Of a stretch of DNA of 62,369 nt, positions 13,393 through 21,884 are shown piece by piece; positions within the stretch are counted from its first letter, which is position 1, and every line of letters starts with the position of its first letter. Under the pieces are notes generated by a model. That model ran no database searches. It worked only from the letters and a program-made list of their open reading frames with translations, and was not told where the DNA came from. Origin of the DNA: Duodenibacillus massiliensis (GTDB lineage: Bacteria > Pseudomonadota > Gammaproteobacteria > Burkholderiales > Burkholderiaceae_F); the NCBI RefSeq assembly GCF_900128485.1, contig NZ_LT635859.1, forward strand, positions 328,872 to 391,240. Reading direction: 5' to 3'. The position numbers and the translations under genes were made by a program.

Positions 13393-14381
13393 TATTGCTG
13401 GTTTTCTTTGGGCCCGTTTTTCCCTTGGGGCCTTAAGAAAAAGCGCCGCGGCTGGTGGTTTTTGCGGCGTGCGCCGCCCCGCCTTCCTTCCCGCGCGGGC
13501 GGAAAGCAGTCCTGGCACGTCGGCACGCACTTGGGGTCGCCCTCCTTAAAGTCCGTGGGCAGAATCGGCGCCGTATCAAGAATTTCGGGCGCGGGCTCTT
13601 CGCCGGCTTCCTGCATCGCGAGCATATCCCGCGGATCCATCTGCGAGGGAACGATCACGCGACCCTCCAGGTCAACGATGCCGCGGTAGCCCACCCCCCG
13701 GACAATCATCCCTTTGTAGCGCCCGTACTCATGGTCTTCGTGCTGATGTCCGTGAAAGAGCCACCGCACGTGAAGCCCCTGCCCGAGCCGGTCAATCGCG
13801 GCAAAACCCTTTTTATGGCAGCCCGCGGCTTCATGCGTCACAAGGACGTCGGCTCTCTGACGCAGGAGGTTGTCGTAAACCGACGGGAAGATTGACGTTC
13901 TGTGGCGTCTCGGAAGTCCCCCGTGCCAAAGCGTGCCGTGCCCGGCGCGGCGCACGAAACTTGCGGCCGACCGGTAATGGGGATCACCCTCAGGCATCCA
14001 GATCTGCCCGCGGAAAACGCCGCCCAGACCGGCAATACGAATCCCGGCGACATTGGCTACGCGCCCGTGGAGATTGTGTTCTGCCAGGGGCCCTTTCCAG
14101 AGTCGCTCGTAATACTCTTCGGAGTCGGAATCGTGGTTACCCGGAATCCACCAGACTTCGGTGAGTTCCATCGCGTCTTTGAGCACCACATCCATCGGCG
14201 CATAAGGCTGCATGTCACCCAAAAGCACGATCGCCTTGGGGTGCCACTTTTTCACCGCTTCGTTGATGTGATCAAAGCTGCCGTGTGGGTCGCCGCAGAA
14301 GAAAATCAGCGGCGTTTCCTTCTTTCCTGCGGGTGAGCGCACGTACCGCCGTCTGCGGTTACTGCTGATGTTGCCTGTCAT
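13392..14381 (-). CDS. Calcineurin-like metallophosphoesterase
   Basis: A 329-residue cytoplasmic protein with the full dinuclear-metal motif set in order: GDPHG (30-34, D-x-H), GDM (55-57), GNHD (81-84), THEA (182-185) and FHGHQH (209-214). The substrate cannot be told from the sequence. The last 70 residues are basic and proline-rich (RRKNHQPRRFF) and outside the fold. It starts ten bases after the WYL-regulator gene, with AAGGGGTGAG as ribosome site, so the two form an operon and the regulator may control it or share its job. Confidence 0.88.
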   Translation of the reverse strand: MTGNISSNRRRRYVRSPAGKKETPLIFFCGDPHGSFDHINEAVKKWHPKAIVLLGDMQPYAPMDVVLKDAMELTEVWWIPGNHDSDSEEYYERLWKGPLAEHNLHGRVANVAGIRIAGLGGVFRGQIWMPEGDPHYRSAASFVRRAGHGTLWHGGLPRRHRTSIFPSVYDNLLRQRADVLVTHEAAGCHKKGFAAIDRLGQGLHVRWLFHGHQHEDHEYGRYKGMIVRGVGYRGIVDLEGRVIVPSQMDPRDMLAMQEAGEEPAPEILDTAPILPTDFKEGDPKCVPTCQDCFPPAREGRRGGARRKNHQPRRFFLRPQGKNGPKENQQ

Positions 14382-14391
14382 CGCTCACCCC

Positions 14392-15429
14392 TTAGACGCC
14401 GCCCGCACGGTCGGCACTGTAGGCGGCAAGCGCCGCTTCCAGTTCCCGCAGCACGCTCTTTTTAAGGCTTTCCGGGGCCATCACACGGGCGTGCGCCCCA
14501 TAGTGCAGAATCTGCGCAACAAGCTCGGTTTCGTTGGTGTAGGGAACCCGCAGCTCCACCGTGCCGTCTTCGGCGGTCAGAACCTGCTGATCAGGGTGCC
14601 AAATTTCGTCGCGCACGTAGGCGCCCATCTGCGCGTCAAAGTGAATAACCGCAACCTGGACTTTTCCGCCGGAAAAAATGCCGAAGCCGCTGTCCAAAGC
14701 TTCAAGGTCCTTCATCGGCACGGCGCGACAGTTTTTGGCGCAGGGCTCCGCCGCGAGAATGTACTCAAGACTGAAGGTCCGAAGCTCATCGGTGAGATGG
14801 CACCAGGCCTGCAGATACCAGCGGTTTTTGTAGTTCACAAGCCGCACGGGCGAAATCTCACGCATCTTTTCGGTCTGCGAGGATTTGGTCCAGTAGGTGA
14901 TGCGAAGCCGCGTCTTGTGCGCAAGCGCGTTGCCGATCATCTCGAAAAAGGGCGAGCGGTGTTCAATCACCGAGGGCAGAATCACCCGCACGCGCTTTAG
15001 GAGTTCACGCGCGGAAATGCGCTCTTCCTGCACAAGCGACAGCAGGCGCGACTTCATCGCCTTCATGTCAGGGGCCAAAAGCCCGGACTTTTCGTTTTCC
15101 ACCCGGTCAAAAAGCTGCAGCGCCGTCATCAGGGCCGTAATTTCAACGGGGGAATACCAGGCTGAGGGAAGCGCCACCTTGCGGGCTTCTTCGCGCGCCT
15201 CTTTTTCCAGCCCCAGCGCCCTTTCGCGCACGTAGCTGTAGGAATTGGTCTTACGGCTGTAGACAATCGGGGCCTTGAGTTTTTCGCGCAGATAACGGAG
15301 GTCACGCTTTAGGGTCGGAACCGAACAGCGCAGTGCCGCCACCATTTCCGGTAGCGACACCTGCCCTCTTTCATGGATGAGCTGATCGATGCGGAACAAC
15401 CGCATCTTAAAGTTCATGTGGGTATACAT
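14392..15429 (-). CDS. WYL-domain transcriptional regulator
   Basis: About 345 residues. An N-terminal winged helix (RIDQLIHERGQVSLPEMVAA then SVPTLKRDLRYLREKL) is followed by a WYL ligand-binding domain (YKNRWYLQAWCHLTDELRTF) and the C-terminal WCX extension (EDGTVELRVPYTNETELVAQ). The frame is open to 15459, but an 11-bp inverted repeat covers 15431-15464, so I place the start at the ATG 15429; ATGs at 15417 and 15405 are also possible. No strong ribosome site is seen. WYL regulators often sense nucleotides or single-stranded DNA, but the ligand here is unknown. It forms an operon with the metallophosphoesterase downstream. Confidence 0.87.
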   Translation of the reverse strand: MYTHMNFKMRLFRIDQLIHERGQVSLPEMVAALRCSVPTLKRDLRYLREKLKAPIVYSRKTNSYSYVRERALGLEKEAREEARKVALPSAWYSPVEITALMTALQLFDRVENEKSGLLAPDMKAMKSRLLSLVQEERISARELLKRVRVILPSVIEHRSPFFEMIGNALAHKTRLRITYWTKSSQTEKMREISPVRLVNYKNRWYLQAWCHLTDELRTFSLEYILAAEPCAKNCRAVPMKDLEALDSGFGIFSGGKVQVAVIHFDAQMGAYVRDEIWHPDQQVLTAEDGTVELRVPYTNETELVAQILHYGAHARVMAPESLKKSVLRELEAALAAYSADRAGGV

Positions 15430-15430
15430 T

Positions 15431-15464
15431 GACAATTGCGGACTTTGGCCGGACCGCAATTGTC
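15431..15464 (-). promoter_or_regulatory. Inverted-repeat operator candidate in the WYL-regulator leader
   Basis: Perfect 11-bp arms GACAATTGCGG (15431-15441) and CCGCAATTGTC (15454-15464) separated by 12 bases. It lies between the promoter and the chosen start codon, a position that suits autoregulation by the WYL protein. Confidence 0.65.
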
Positions 15465-15504
15465 GGGAGTCAGGGCAAAGCCGATAAATAACTAAGGTCT
15501 TCTG

Positions 15505-15510
15505 ATTATA
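15505..15510 (-). promoter_or_regulatory. -10 element for the WYL-regulator gene
   Basis: A perfect TATAAT on the minus strand, about 75 bases ahead of the ATG and upstream of the inverted repeat. No good -35 is seen at 16-18 bases, so an activator or extended contacts may be needed. Confidence 0.55.
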
Positions 15511-15550
15511 CCTTTAGTCGACCGGCCCGCCCGAAGAAATCCCGCGGCCC

Positions 15551-16210
15551 TCAGAAAAGTGCCGTACGGTCTTCAAGCACCGTCGTCTCAGGCCCGGTTT
15601 TCACCGTAAAGATCCCTTCGGGCAGCGCGTGATTCGTGACAACGTCGGTGAGCACAAGCTGCGTTCTTCCGCCAAACGCATCGGTGAGAACCAAAACCGC
15701 CGGAAGGCCTGCAGCATCAAACCCCACCACGGCGCTTACGAAGGCAGCGTCCTGAGTCTTTGGTTCGGCCTTTACTGCCGTCACGGCGCCCTCGGGCGCC
15801 TTGACTTCCGTGAGCGTGAAATTTTCAAGTGCCTCAGCGCGTCCGAAAAGAAGCGCCGCAGGCGCCCCGGAGACCATTGTTTCAGCCGACTTTACGGTGA
15901 GCTGATCAAGGTCCTTGTCGTAGAGGCGGATGGTTTTCCCGTCACTTACGATGTCCTGCACGTAGGGCTTTTCCGTCTTCCAGGCAAAGCGTGAGGGCCG
16001 CTCAAAGGCAAAGCGCCCGGTACTCGGCCCGTCAATCACCTGCCCGGCCTTATCGGTCACGGTCTGCGTAAAGCGCCCCGAAGCGGTTTTAGCCTCCGTC
16101 ACAAACCGCCGCAGTGCGTCACGGGCCGCTGTTTTCTGTGCAAATGCCGGAAGCACCACCGCGCAAAGCGCGGCCGCGGCAAGCGTTCTGCGGGAAAAAA
16201 GCACGGTCAT
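15551..16210 (-). CDS. lolA: Outer-membrane lipoprotein carrier protein LolA
   Basis: Periplasmic chaperone that ferries lipoproteins from LolCDE to LolB. The 219 residues start with a Sec signal peptide (MTVLFSRRTLAAAALCAVVL, cleavage after AFA). The mature part shows the family pattern ASGRFTQTVTDKAG and GRFAFERPSRFAWKTEKPY. Its start codon overlaps the ftsK stop by four bases, so it is translationally coupled to ftsK. The order ftsK-lolA is standard, but rarA, which normally follows, lies beyond the rRNA operon here. Confidence 0.94.
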   Translation of the reverse strand: MTVLFSRRTLAAAALCAVVLPAFAQKTAARDALRRFVTEAKTASGRFTQTVTDKAGQVIDGPSTGRFAFERPSRFAWKTEKPYVQDIVSDGKTIRLYDKDLDQLTVKSAETMVSGAPAALLFGRAEALENFTLTEVKAPEGAVTAVKAEPKTQDAAFVSAVVGFDAAGLPAVLVLTDAFGGRTQLVLTDVVTNHALPEGIFTVKTGPETTVLEDRTALF

Positions 16211-18624
16211 AAACCCTCCCTGTTTTTCACGAGAATTTCACGCTTACCCGCGGCATTGGGCTGACTGACGATTCCGGCCTGCTCCATCGTTTCGATGAGA
16301 TTGGCGGCACGGTTGTAGCCGATATTGAGCCGCCGCTGAATAAAGCTTGAGGTCGGGCGGTTCGTTTCCAGCACGAGTTTTACGGCCGCGTCGTACAGGG
16401 GATCTTTTTCCCCCGAGCCGCCCCCGGCGCCCTCACCGAACCCGCCGGCACTGGTTTCAGCGGCATCGCACACGCCTTCGATGTACTGGGGTTCGCCCTG
16501 CGCCTTTAAGGCGTCGACCACACGGAGCACTTCGTCTTCGTTCACCATACAGCCCTGAATGCGCACAAGGGCTGAGGTCCCCGGCTGCTTAAAGAGCATG
16601 TCGCCGTGCCCCAAAAGATCCTGCGCACCGTTTTCATCCAGCACGACCGAACTGTCAAAGCGGCTTGCCACGGCAAAACAGGCGCGCGCCACGACGTTCG
16701 CTTTAATAAGTGGCGTCACAATATCCACGCTCGGGCGCTGCGTGGCAAGCACCAGGTGAATGCCCGCGGCACGGGCTTTCTGCGCCAGACGCACGATCAA
16801 GAGTTCAATCTGCTTGCGGTTAACGAGAATGAGGTCCGCCAATTCATCAATAAAGCAGACGATGTAGGGGAGTTTTTCAAGCACCACATGCGGCTCGGGA
16901 TTGTCGGGCGAGACCTGGAAGGGATCCATCAGGGGCTTTCCTTCCTTTTGCGCCGCCTCCACCTTTTCGTTATAGGAAAGGAAACTGCGCACCCCGAGGT
17001 GACTCATGAGGTTGTAGCGCCGGTCCATTTCCTGCACAAGCCAATTGAGGGCATTTGCCGCCTTATTCATGTCGATCACGACCGGGCAAAGGAGGTGCGG
17101 AATATCCCGGTACATCGAAAATTCGACGGTCTTGGGGTCAATGAGAACGAGCCTTAACTGCGTGGGATCGCACTTATAAAGAAGCGACAGAATCATCGCG
17201 TTGATGGCAACGGACTTACCCGAACCCGTGGTACCGCCCACCAGGAGATGCGGCAGACGCGCGAGGTCCGCGACCACCGGCTGCCCGGCGATGTCTTTAC
17301 CGAGCGCGAGCGTCAGGGGCGACGTACTTTCCGTAAAGGCTTTGCTGGTGATGAGTTCTTTCAGGTACACCGCAAGGCGCTGCTGCTTGTTGTTGGGGAT
17401 TTCAAGCCCCATGTAGGGCGTACCGGGAATTGCGGAAACGACGCGCACGGAGTGAACCGCGAGCGCGCGCGTTAAGTCCTTGCGGATACTTTCAATGGTG
17501 CTGCCCTTCACGCCTTCGGCGAGATCCAGCCAGTACTGCGTGATCACCGGTCCCACGCGGGCACCGACGACCTTGGCCTGAATCTTGTAGGTTTTGAGTT
17601 TGCTTTCAATGAGGCGGCTTGTCATCTTGACGGTGTCTTCGCGCACGCCGTTACGTTCCGCGGGCGGGGCATCCAAAAGCATCGTATCGGGCGCAATGCG
17701 GCCGCCGGCGGCTTTGGCAGCAGCGGGCTTGGCGGCAACCTTCACGGTCTTCGCGGGCTTACCTTCAATTACCGCTTCCTCCGTGAGTTCCCCGTTATCG
17801 GGCACACCCGCATCGCTTTCAAGCGAGGCTTCCGGGGCCGGGGCGGGCGCGTCTTCGGTGAGCATCACGTCCCCGGGCTTGGCCTCATCTTCCTCATGCG
17901 TCTCTTTTTTCACCGGACGGGCGCGCTGCACAAATGTCCAGAAGGCGTCCATCGCCGCCCCGAGCTCTTCAGCGAGCTTAAACCATGAAAAGCAAAAGGC
18001 CATTGCGGCCGCACAAGCGGTCAATACCACCAAAATGACGGTTGTGCCCCAGACGCCGAGCCACGGGGTGATGTTGCTTGCGACGTACTGTCCCACAAGG
18101 CCCCCTGCTCCCATCGGAATGCCTTTACCAAGGTAGCCCAGCTGCAGCGTTTCAAGGCCGCTTGAAAGAAACAAAAGAAGGATGAAACCGCAGGTAGCGG
18201 TCACCGGCGCAAAACGCGCTCTCTGCGGCGAGACAAGCGCATTTTTAAGCGACACAAGCCCGAACACGATAAGCGCCGCCGGCACCCACCAGACAGACCG
18301 CCCGAAAAACCAGAAACCGGCGTCAGCAAACCACGCGCCCGCCAGGCCGCAGAGGTTCGCGGGAAGTTTGGTGCCGGTCACTGAAAACCCTGGATCGGTC
18401 GGACTGTAGGTAAGAAGCGCCGCAGCGGCAAGAACGCCCGCGGTTAACGCAACCACCCAGCCCACCTTGAGCACCAGCCCCTTAATCAACGCCGAAACGG
18501 CGGCAAAAAGCCGGGCCCGTGCCGCGCGTGCCGCCTCCCGGTCGACCTCACGCTGCGCACGTTCCTGTGCCTCTTTGTTTTCACGCCATTCGCTGGCAAT
18601 TGCGGGTTTTTTCGTCTTTCGCAT
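16207..18624 (-). CDS. ftsK: DNA translocase FtsK (SpoIIIE family)
   Basis: Septal ATPase that pumps chromosome termini apart and activates XerCD. About 805 residues: a basic cytoplasmic N-terminus, four membrane segments (residues about 50-210), an Ala/Pro/Glu linker (about 240-330), and the RecA-like motor with Walker A GGTTGSGKS at about 463-471 and Walker B CFIDELADL. At the C-terminus is the gamma winged helix (TSSFIQRRLNIGYNRAANLI) that reads KOPS. I use the ATG at 18624; the open frame reaches a TTG at 18669, but a perfect -10 (18634-18639) lies between the two. With that promoter the mRNA would be nearly leaderless. Confidence 0.95.
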   Translation of the reverse strand: MRKTKKPAIASEWRENKEAQERAQREVDREAARAARARLFAAVSALIKGLVLKVGWVVALTAGVLAAAALLTYSPTDPGFSVTGTKLPANLCGLAGAWFADAGFWFFGRSVWWVPAALIVFGLVSLKNALVSPQRARFAPVTATCGFILLLFLSSGLETLQLGYLGKGIPMGAGGLVGQYVASNITPWLGVWGTTVILVVLTACAAAMAFCFSWFKLAEELGAAMDAFWTFVQRARPVKKETHEEDEAKPGDVMLTEDAPAPAPEASLESDAGVPDNGELTEEAVIEGKPAKTVKVAAKPAAAKAAGGRIAPDTMLLDAPPAERNGVREDTVKMTSRLIESKLKTYKIQAKVVGARVGPVITQYWLDLAEGVKGSTIESIRKDLTRALAVHSVRVVSAIPGTPYMGLEIPNNKQQRLAVYLKELITSKAFTESTSPLTLALGKDIAGQPVVADLARLPHLLVGGTTGSGKSVAINAMILSLLYKCDPTQLRLVLIDPKTVEFSMYRDIPHLLCPVVIDMNKAANALNWLVQEMDRRYNLMSHLGVRSFLSYNEKVEAAQKEGKPLMDPFQVSPDNPEPHVVLEKLPYIVCFIDELADLILVNRKQIELLIVRLAQKARAAGIHLVLATQRPSVDIVTPLIKANVVARACFAVASRFDSSVVLDENGAQDLLGHGDMLFKQPGTSALVRIQGCMVNEDEVLRVVDALKAQGEPQYIEGVCDAAETSAGGFGEGAGGGSGEKDPLYDAAVKLVLETNRPTSSFIQRRLNIGYNRAANLIETMEQAGIVSQPNAAGKREILVKNREGL

Positions 18625-18633
18625 GATGCGCTG

Positions 18634-18639
18634 ATTATA
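18634..18639 (-). promoter_or_regulatory. -10 element of the ftsK promoter
   Basis: The minus strand reads TATAAT ten bases ahead of the ATG at 18624. If used, transcription would start within about five bases of the start codon. Confidence 0.5.
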
Positions 18640-18707
18640 GGGGTGCGGTTTTCCGTCTTCACGGTTCAAAGACCGCTTGAAGCGCGGGATTTTTTTCTCA
18701 ATTCGTT

Positions 18708-18965
18708 TCAGTGTCCGGCATCGTGCCGGACTTCGTCAATGAGCGCCTGCACATCGTCATCGTTTCTGAGGCCCATTTCTGCGGCCACACCACGGAAAGT
18801 CTTCTGTGCGCGCTTAAGCGCCGCAGCCGAAGCGTTGCAGATCACGGTTTCACCGCGGTCATTTTCGGTAAAAAGGATTTTGTCGCCGGGTTTGAGTCCG
18901 AGGCTTTTTCTCACCTCAGCAGGCACCGCAATCTGACCGTTTGCAAAAACGCGGGCAAGATTCAT
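18708..18965 (-). CDS. AbrB/MazE-family DNA-binding protein, second copy
   Basis: 85 residues starting MNLARVFANGQIAVPAEVRK, the AbrB swapped-hairpin fold (residues about 3-45). The rest is charged and helical (RGVAAEMGLRNDDDVQALI), as in antitoxins of VapB/MazE type that bind a PIN or MazF toxin. No toxin gene follows; ftsK is next, on the same strand. It is the same length as the AbrB-like protein at 2173-2430, but the two are not close in sequence. Solitary antitoxin or regulator; the partner is unknown. Confidence 0.78.
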   Translation of the reverse strand: MNLARVFANGQIAVPAEVRKSLGLKPGDKILFTENDRGETVICNASAAALKRAQKTFRGVAAEMGLRNDDDVQALIDEVRHDAGH

Positions 18966-19086
18966 TTACAAAATCTCAAGACTTCTTGGAATCCTTGAAT
19001 TTCATCGAAAGCCTCAGAGCGGCTACACTCGGAAGGAAGAGTTTTCCGGCTGTCGGAAAACTTCCTGTTAAATTGGAATTTAAACC

Positions 19087-19419
19087 ATGACCGAAAATCT
19101 CATCACCAACGTCACCGACGCCACCTACGGCGAAATCGTCGAAAAGTCTGAACTCCCCGTGTGCTTCATCGTGGGCGCACCCTGGTGCCAGGACTGCCGC
19201 CGCATTGCCCCGCTCGTGAACGAATTTGCCCGGCGCTACGCCGGACGCGTTCTCTTTGCGTACGCCTACTTTGACGAAAATCCGTCGATTAAGGCGCGCT
19301 TTGAGGTGCAGCACATTCCGAGCATCTTCATCATCAAAAAGGGCGTGATCGAAGACCGCCTCATTGAACCGAAGGCAATTGCCCCCTTCCGCGACTTCAT
19401 TGAGTCGCATCTGAAGTAA
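19087..19419 (+). CDS. Thioredoxin-like protein
   Basis: A 110-residue single thioredoxin fold with active site WCQDC at 33-37 instead of the usual WCGPC, and the cis-proline loop IPSIF at 77-81. There is no signal peptide, so it is cytoplasmic. The QD between the cysteines should change the redox potential relative to TrxA; its role is probably as a reductant for a particular partner. It is followed after 19 bases by the sensor kinase gene, on the same strand, and may be the first gene of that operon. Confidence 0.88.
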   Translation: MTENLITNVTDATYGEIVEKSELPVCFIVGAPWCQDCRRIAPLVNEFARRYAGRVLFAYAYFDENPSIKARFEVQHIPSIFIIKKGVIEDRLIEPKAIAPFRDFIESHLK

Positions 19420-19438
19420 TTTTTGCGGGACACGGGTC

Positions 19439-21253
19439 GTGCTCAGAGGCCACAGCGGCGCCTTCACCCTCGCCGGCTTTTTACTGACGCTTGCAGGGAC
19501 GGCGTTTGCGCAAAACGCGGGCACGGCCGAGCCGGCTCACGCCGACGGAATTTTAAATGTCGGCATCGTGCGCTACATCCGGCCCTCGCCGCACGAGGCG
19601 GTGATCGAACCCACGATTGCGGCTTTAAAAGCCCGCTTTGGTGCGGCCAACGTCGCAACCGTGACTCTCACAATGGATGAGCTCACGCGCGCTATCCGCG
19701 ACAAAAAAGTCGACGTCTTTATCGCGAGTGCCGGTTTTTACCGCTTTAACGTCATCCACGGCGCGCGCGACCTTGTCACGCTCGCAAGCCGCGCCTACCC
19801 TGATCCCAACCACGGCGACGGCTCGGTTTTTGTGACGCTTGCGTCCACCCCTTTTGACACGATTGAGTCCCTCAAGGGAAGCCGCCTGGTTGCTGCCACA
19901 CCCACAGGGTTTACGTCTCTGAGAATCGCTCAGGGGGAACTCGCCGCCCGGGGCTACAACCCGGAAAAATTCTTCCGGCAGAGTTTTTTCACGGGACCGG
20001 GAAACACCGAGGCAGCCGTTGAGATGCTCAAAAGCTACAAAGCCGACACCGCGGTCTTTCGCCTCTGCTGGCTTGAAGACTACCTCAAAGCCCACCCGGA
20101 AGAAAAAAAACTCTGGCGCGTCGTGGAACCCAAACCCGATTCCGGACGGTGCCTTGCCTCCACCGATCTTTACCCCTCCTGGATTGTGGCAACAACGCCC
20201 GCCACGCCCCCTGCGGTCTCGCGCATTGTGACGGAAACACTTCTTGCGATGCCCGAAACCCGAGAGGGGCAGTACTGGAGTGTGGCCACGGACTTCAGCA
20301 CAATCGACAACCTCTATAAAACGCTAAAAATCGGTCCGTACCAGTTTCTGCGCGAGTGGTCGGTGACGCGCTTCTGGGAAACGTTCAGGCTCCCGATCTT
20401 TCTGGTCATAGGCCTTATCGTGGGCCTCATTTTCCACAGTGTGCGCGTCACGCAGCTCGTGCACCGTAAAACGCGCGAACTCACCGAGGCCCTTGCGCGC
20501 GAAACCGAACTCAAGCAGGAAGCGCAGCAGGCGGGCGAGCGCATTGCCCTTTTGCAGCGCTCAGGCATCATCGGGCAGATGTCTTCCATGATTGCGCATG
20601 AGCTACGGCAGCCCTTAGCCGCCCAGGATCTTTTCGGAAAGTCACTCGAAAAGATTCTCACGCGCGCCGGAGCCGGTGAGCAAACGCTCTCGGTTTTGGC
20701 CCGCATGATGAAGCAGACCGAGCGTATTGCGGCGATCGTGGAAAACGTCAGAAACTACGCCAAAGTCAAAACCGTCAAACGGACCCGCATTGATTTACGC
20801 AGTGTGGTTGAGCGGGGCATCGCCTCGTGGCGGGCCTCCGGCAGAAGCGACAAAGTCACCGTGAAACTCACGGCACTTGAACCCGTGATGATTGACGCCA
20901 ATGCCCTTGAATGGGAACTTGTGGTGTTAAATCTCATCAAAAATGCCGCAGAAGCCCTTGCCACCACCAAGGACCCCACGGTTTCGGTATCGCTGCTGCG
21001 TAACGACGCCGGAAACTTCGTACTGACCGTGGCCGACAACGGCCCGGGCGTCCCTGAAGAAAAGCTCAAGGCCTTCGGCAGCCCCGTTACGTCCGGGAAA
21101 ACGAACGGCCTGGGCCTGGGCTTAAGCATTGTGAAAAGCATCGTCGAAAATCACGGGGCCGCGATTCGTTTCCGCAACCACCCGTTAGGCGGCCTTGAAG
21201 TGGCCGTCATGATTCCCGCAACCGACACCGAAAGCGCAAAGGACACCGCATGA
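19439..21253 (+). CDS. Sensor histidine kinase with periplasmic PhnD/TtrS-like binding domain
   Basis: 604 residues from a GTG start. A Sec signal peptide (cleavage near AFAQ, about 25) is followed by a periplasmic phosphonate-binding-like domain (about 38-300; LNVGIVRYIRPSPHEAVIEP), one membrane helix (317-335), a coiled coil (340-372) and HisKA with MIAHELRQPL (His about 387). The HATPase has N-box NLIKNAAEAL (498-507), G1 DNGPGV and G2 GLGLGLS. The architecture is that of TtrS, the tetrathionate sensor, but no ttrABC genes are nearby, so the ligand (another sulfur oxyanion or organic acceptor) is open. The stop overlaps the response-regulator start by four bases. Confidence 0.92.
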   Translation: MLRGHSGAFTLAGFLLTLAGTAFAQNAGTAEPAHADGILNVGIVRYIRPSPHEAVIEPTIAALKARFGAANVATVTLTMDELTRAIRDKKVDVFIASAGFYRFNVIHGARDLVTLASRAYPDPNHGDGSVFVTLASTPFDTIESLKGSRLVAATPTGFTSLRIAQGELAARGYNPEKFFRQSFFTGPGNTEAAVEMLKSYKADTAVFRLCWLEDYLKAHPEEKKLWRVVEPKPDSGRCLASTDLYPSWIVATTPATPPAVSRIVTETLLAMPETREGQYWSVATDFSTIDNLYKTLKIGPYQFLREWSVTRFWETFRLPIFLVIGLIVGLIFHSVRVTQLVHRKTRELTEALARETELKQEAQQAGERIALLQRSGIIGQMSSMIAHELRQPLAAQDLFGKSLEKILTRAGAGEQTLSVLARMMKQTERIAAIVENVRNYAKVKTVKRTRIDLRSVVERGIASWRASGRSDKVTVKLTALEPVMIDANALEWELVVLNLIKNAAEALATTKDPTVSVSLLRNDAGNFVLTVADNGPGVPEEKLKAFGSPVTSGKTNGLGLGLSIVKSIVENHGAAIRFRNHPLGGLEVAVMIPATDTESAKDTA

Positions 21254-21879
21254 CAACCGACATCACTGCCGTAAAGGAAGCCGCCCTTGTGAGAATCTGT
21301 GACGATGACACGGATCTGGCGGCGGCGCTTGAGCTTTACCTCACGCTGGAGGGCTGGAAAACGGCGGTTTATCACGACGCCAAAAGTTTTTTGACCGGTG
21401 ACAGACCGTCGGTGCCGGGGTGCCTCATCCTTGACGTCCGCATGCCCGGGCTCACCGGCATCGAATGTCAGCGCGTCATGAAGGAGCACGGGGTGGATCT
21501 GCCCGTCATCTTTATCACCGGGCACGGCGACATCGATATGGCCGTGCAGGCCGTTTTGGAAGGCGCCGTGGATTTCATCCAGAAACCCGTTGATGAAGAG
21601 CGGCTTTTAAAGGACATCACCAAGGCCTGTGAGCGGTCCGTGCAGAAAGTAACGGGCTCGGTGTCAGCCGACACCGCACGCGAGCGGCTTGCTGCATTGA
21701 CGGCCCGTGAAACGGAAATTGTGCGTCTTATTGCGCAGGGGCTCGTCTCACGCGAAATTGCCGAGCGCCTCGGCATTGCCTTAAGAACCGTGGAAGTGCA
21801 CCGGGCATCGGCCCTGAAAAAAATCGGCACGCACGATCCGGCCGTGATCCGCCGCATTCTCGTGGCGGCCGGAGCGTAA
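21250..21879 (+). CDS. LuxR/FixJ-type response regulator (TtrR-like)
   Basis: 209 residues. The receiver domain has the acid pocket CDDD (17-20), phospho-acceptor Asp62 in LILDVRMPGLTG, and the switch lysine in IQKPVDEERL. The C-terminal LuxR helix-turn-helix reads LTARETEIVRLIAQGLVSRE and RTVEVHRASALKKIG. It is translationally coupled to the preceding kinase, so it is its cognate partner. By family (TtrR/FixJ) it should activate a respiratory operon; the target genes are not visible beside it. Confidence 0.93.
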   Translation: MTTDITAVKEAALVRICDDDTDLAAALELYLTLEGWKTAVYHDAKSFLTGDRPSVPGCLILDVRMPGLTGIECQRVMKEHGVDLPVIFITGHGDIDMAVQAVLEGAVDFIQKPVDEERLLKDITKACERSVQKVTGSVSADTARERLAALTARETEIVRLIAQGLVSREIAERLGIALRTVEVHRASALKKIGTHDPAVIRRILVAAGA

Positions 21880-21884
21880 TCATC

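Noticed and set aside
18708..18965. Toxin-antitoxin module around the AbrB-like genes
   Set aside because: No toxin frame of plausible sequence lies next to either copy.
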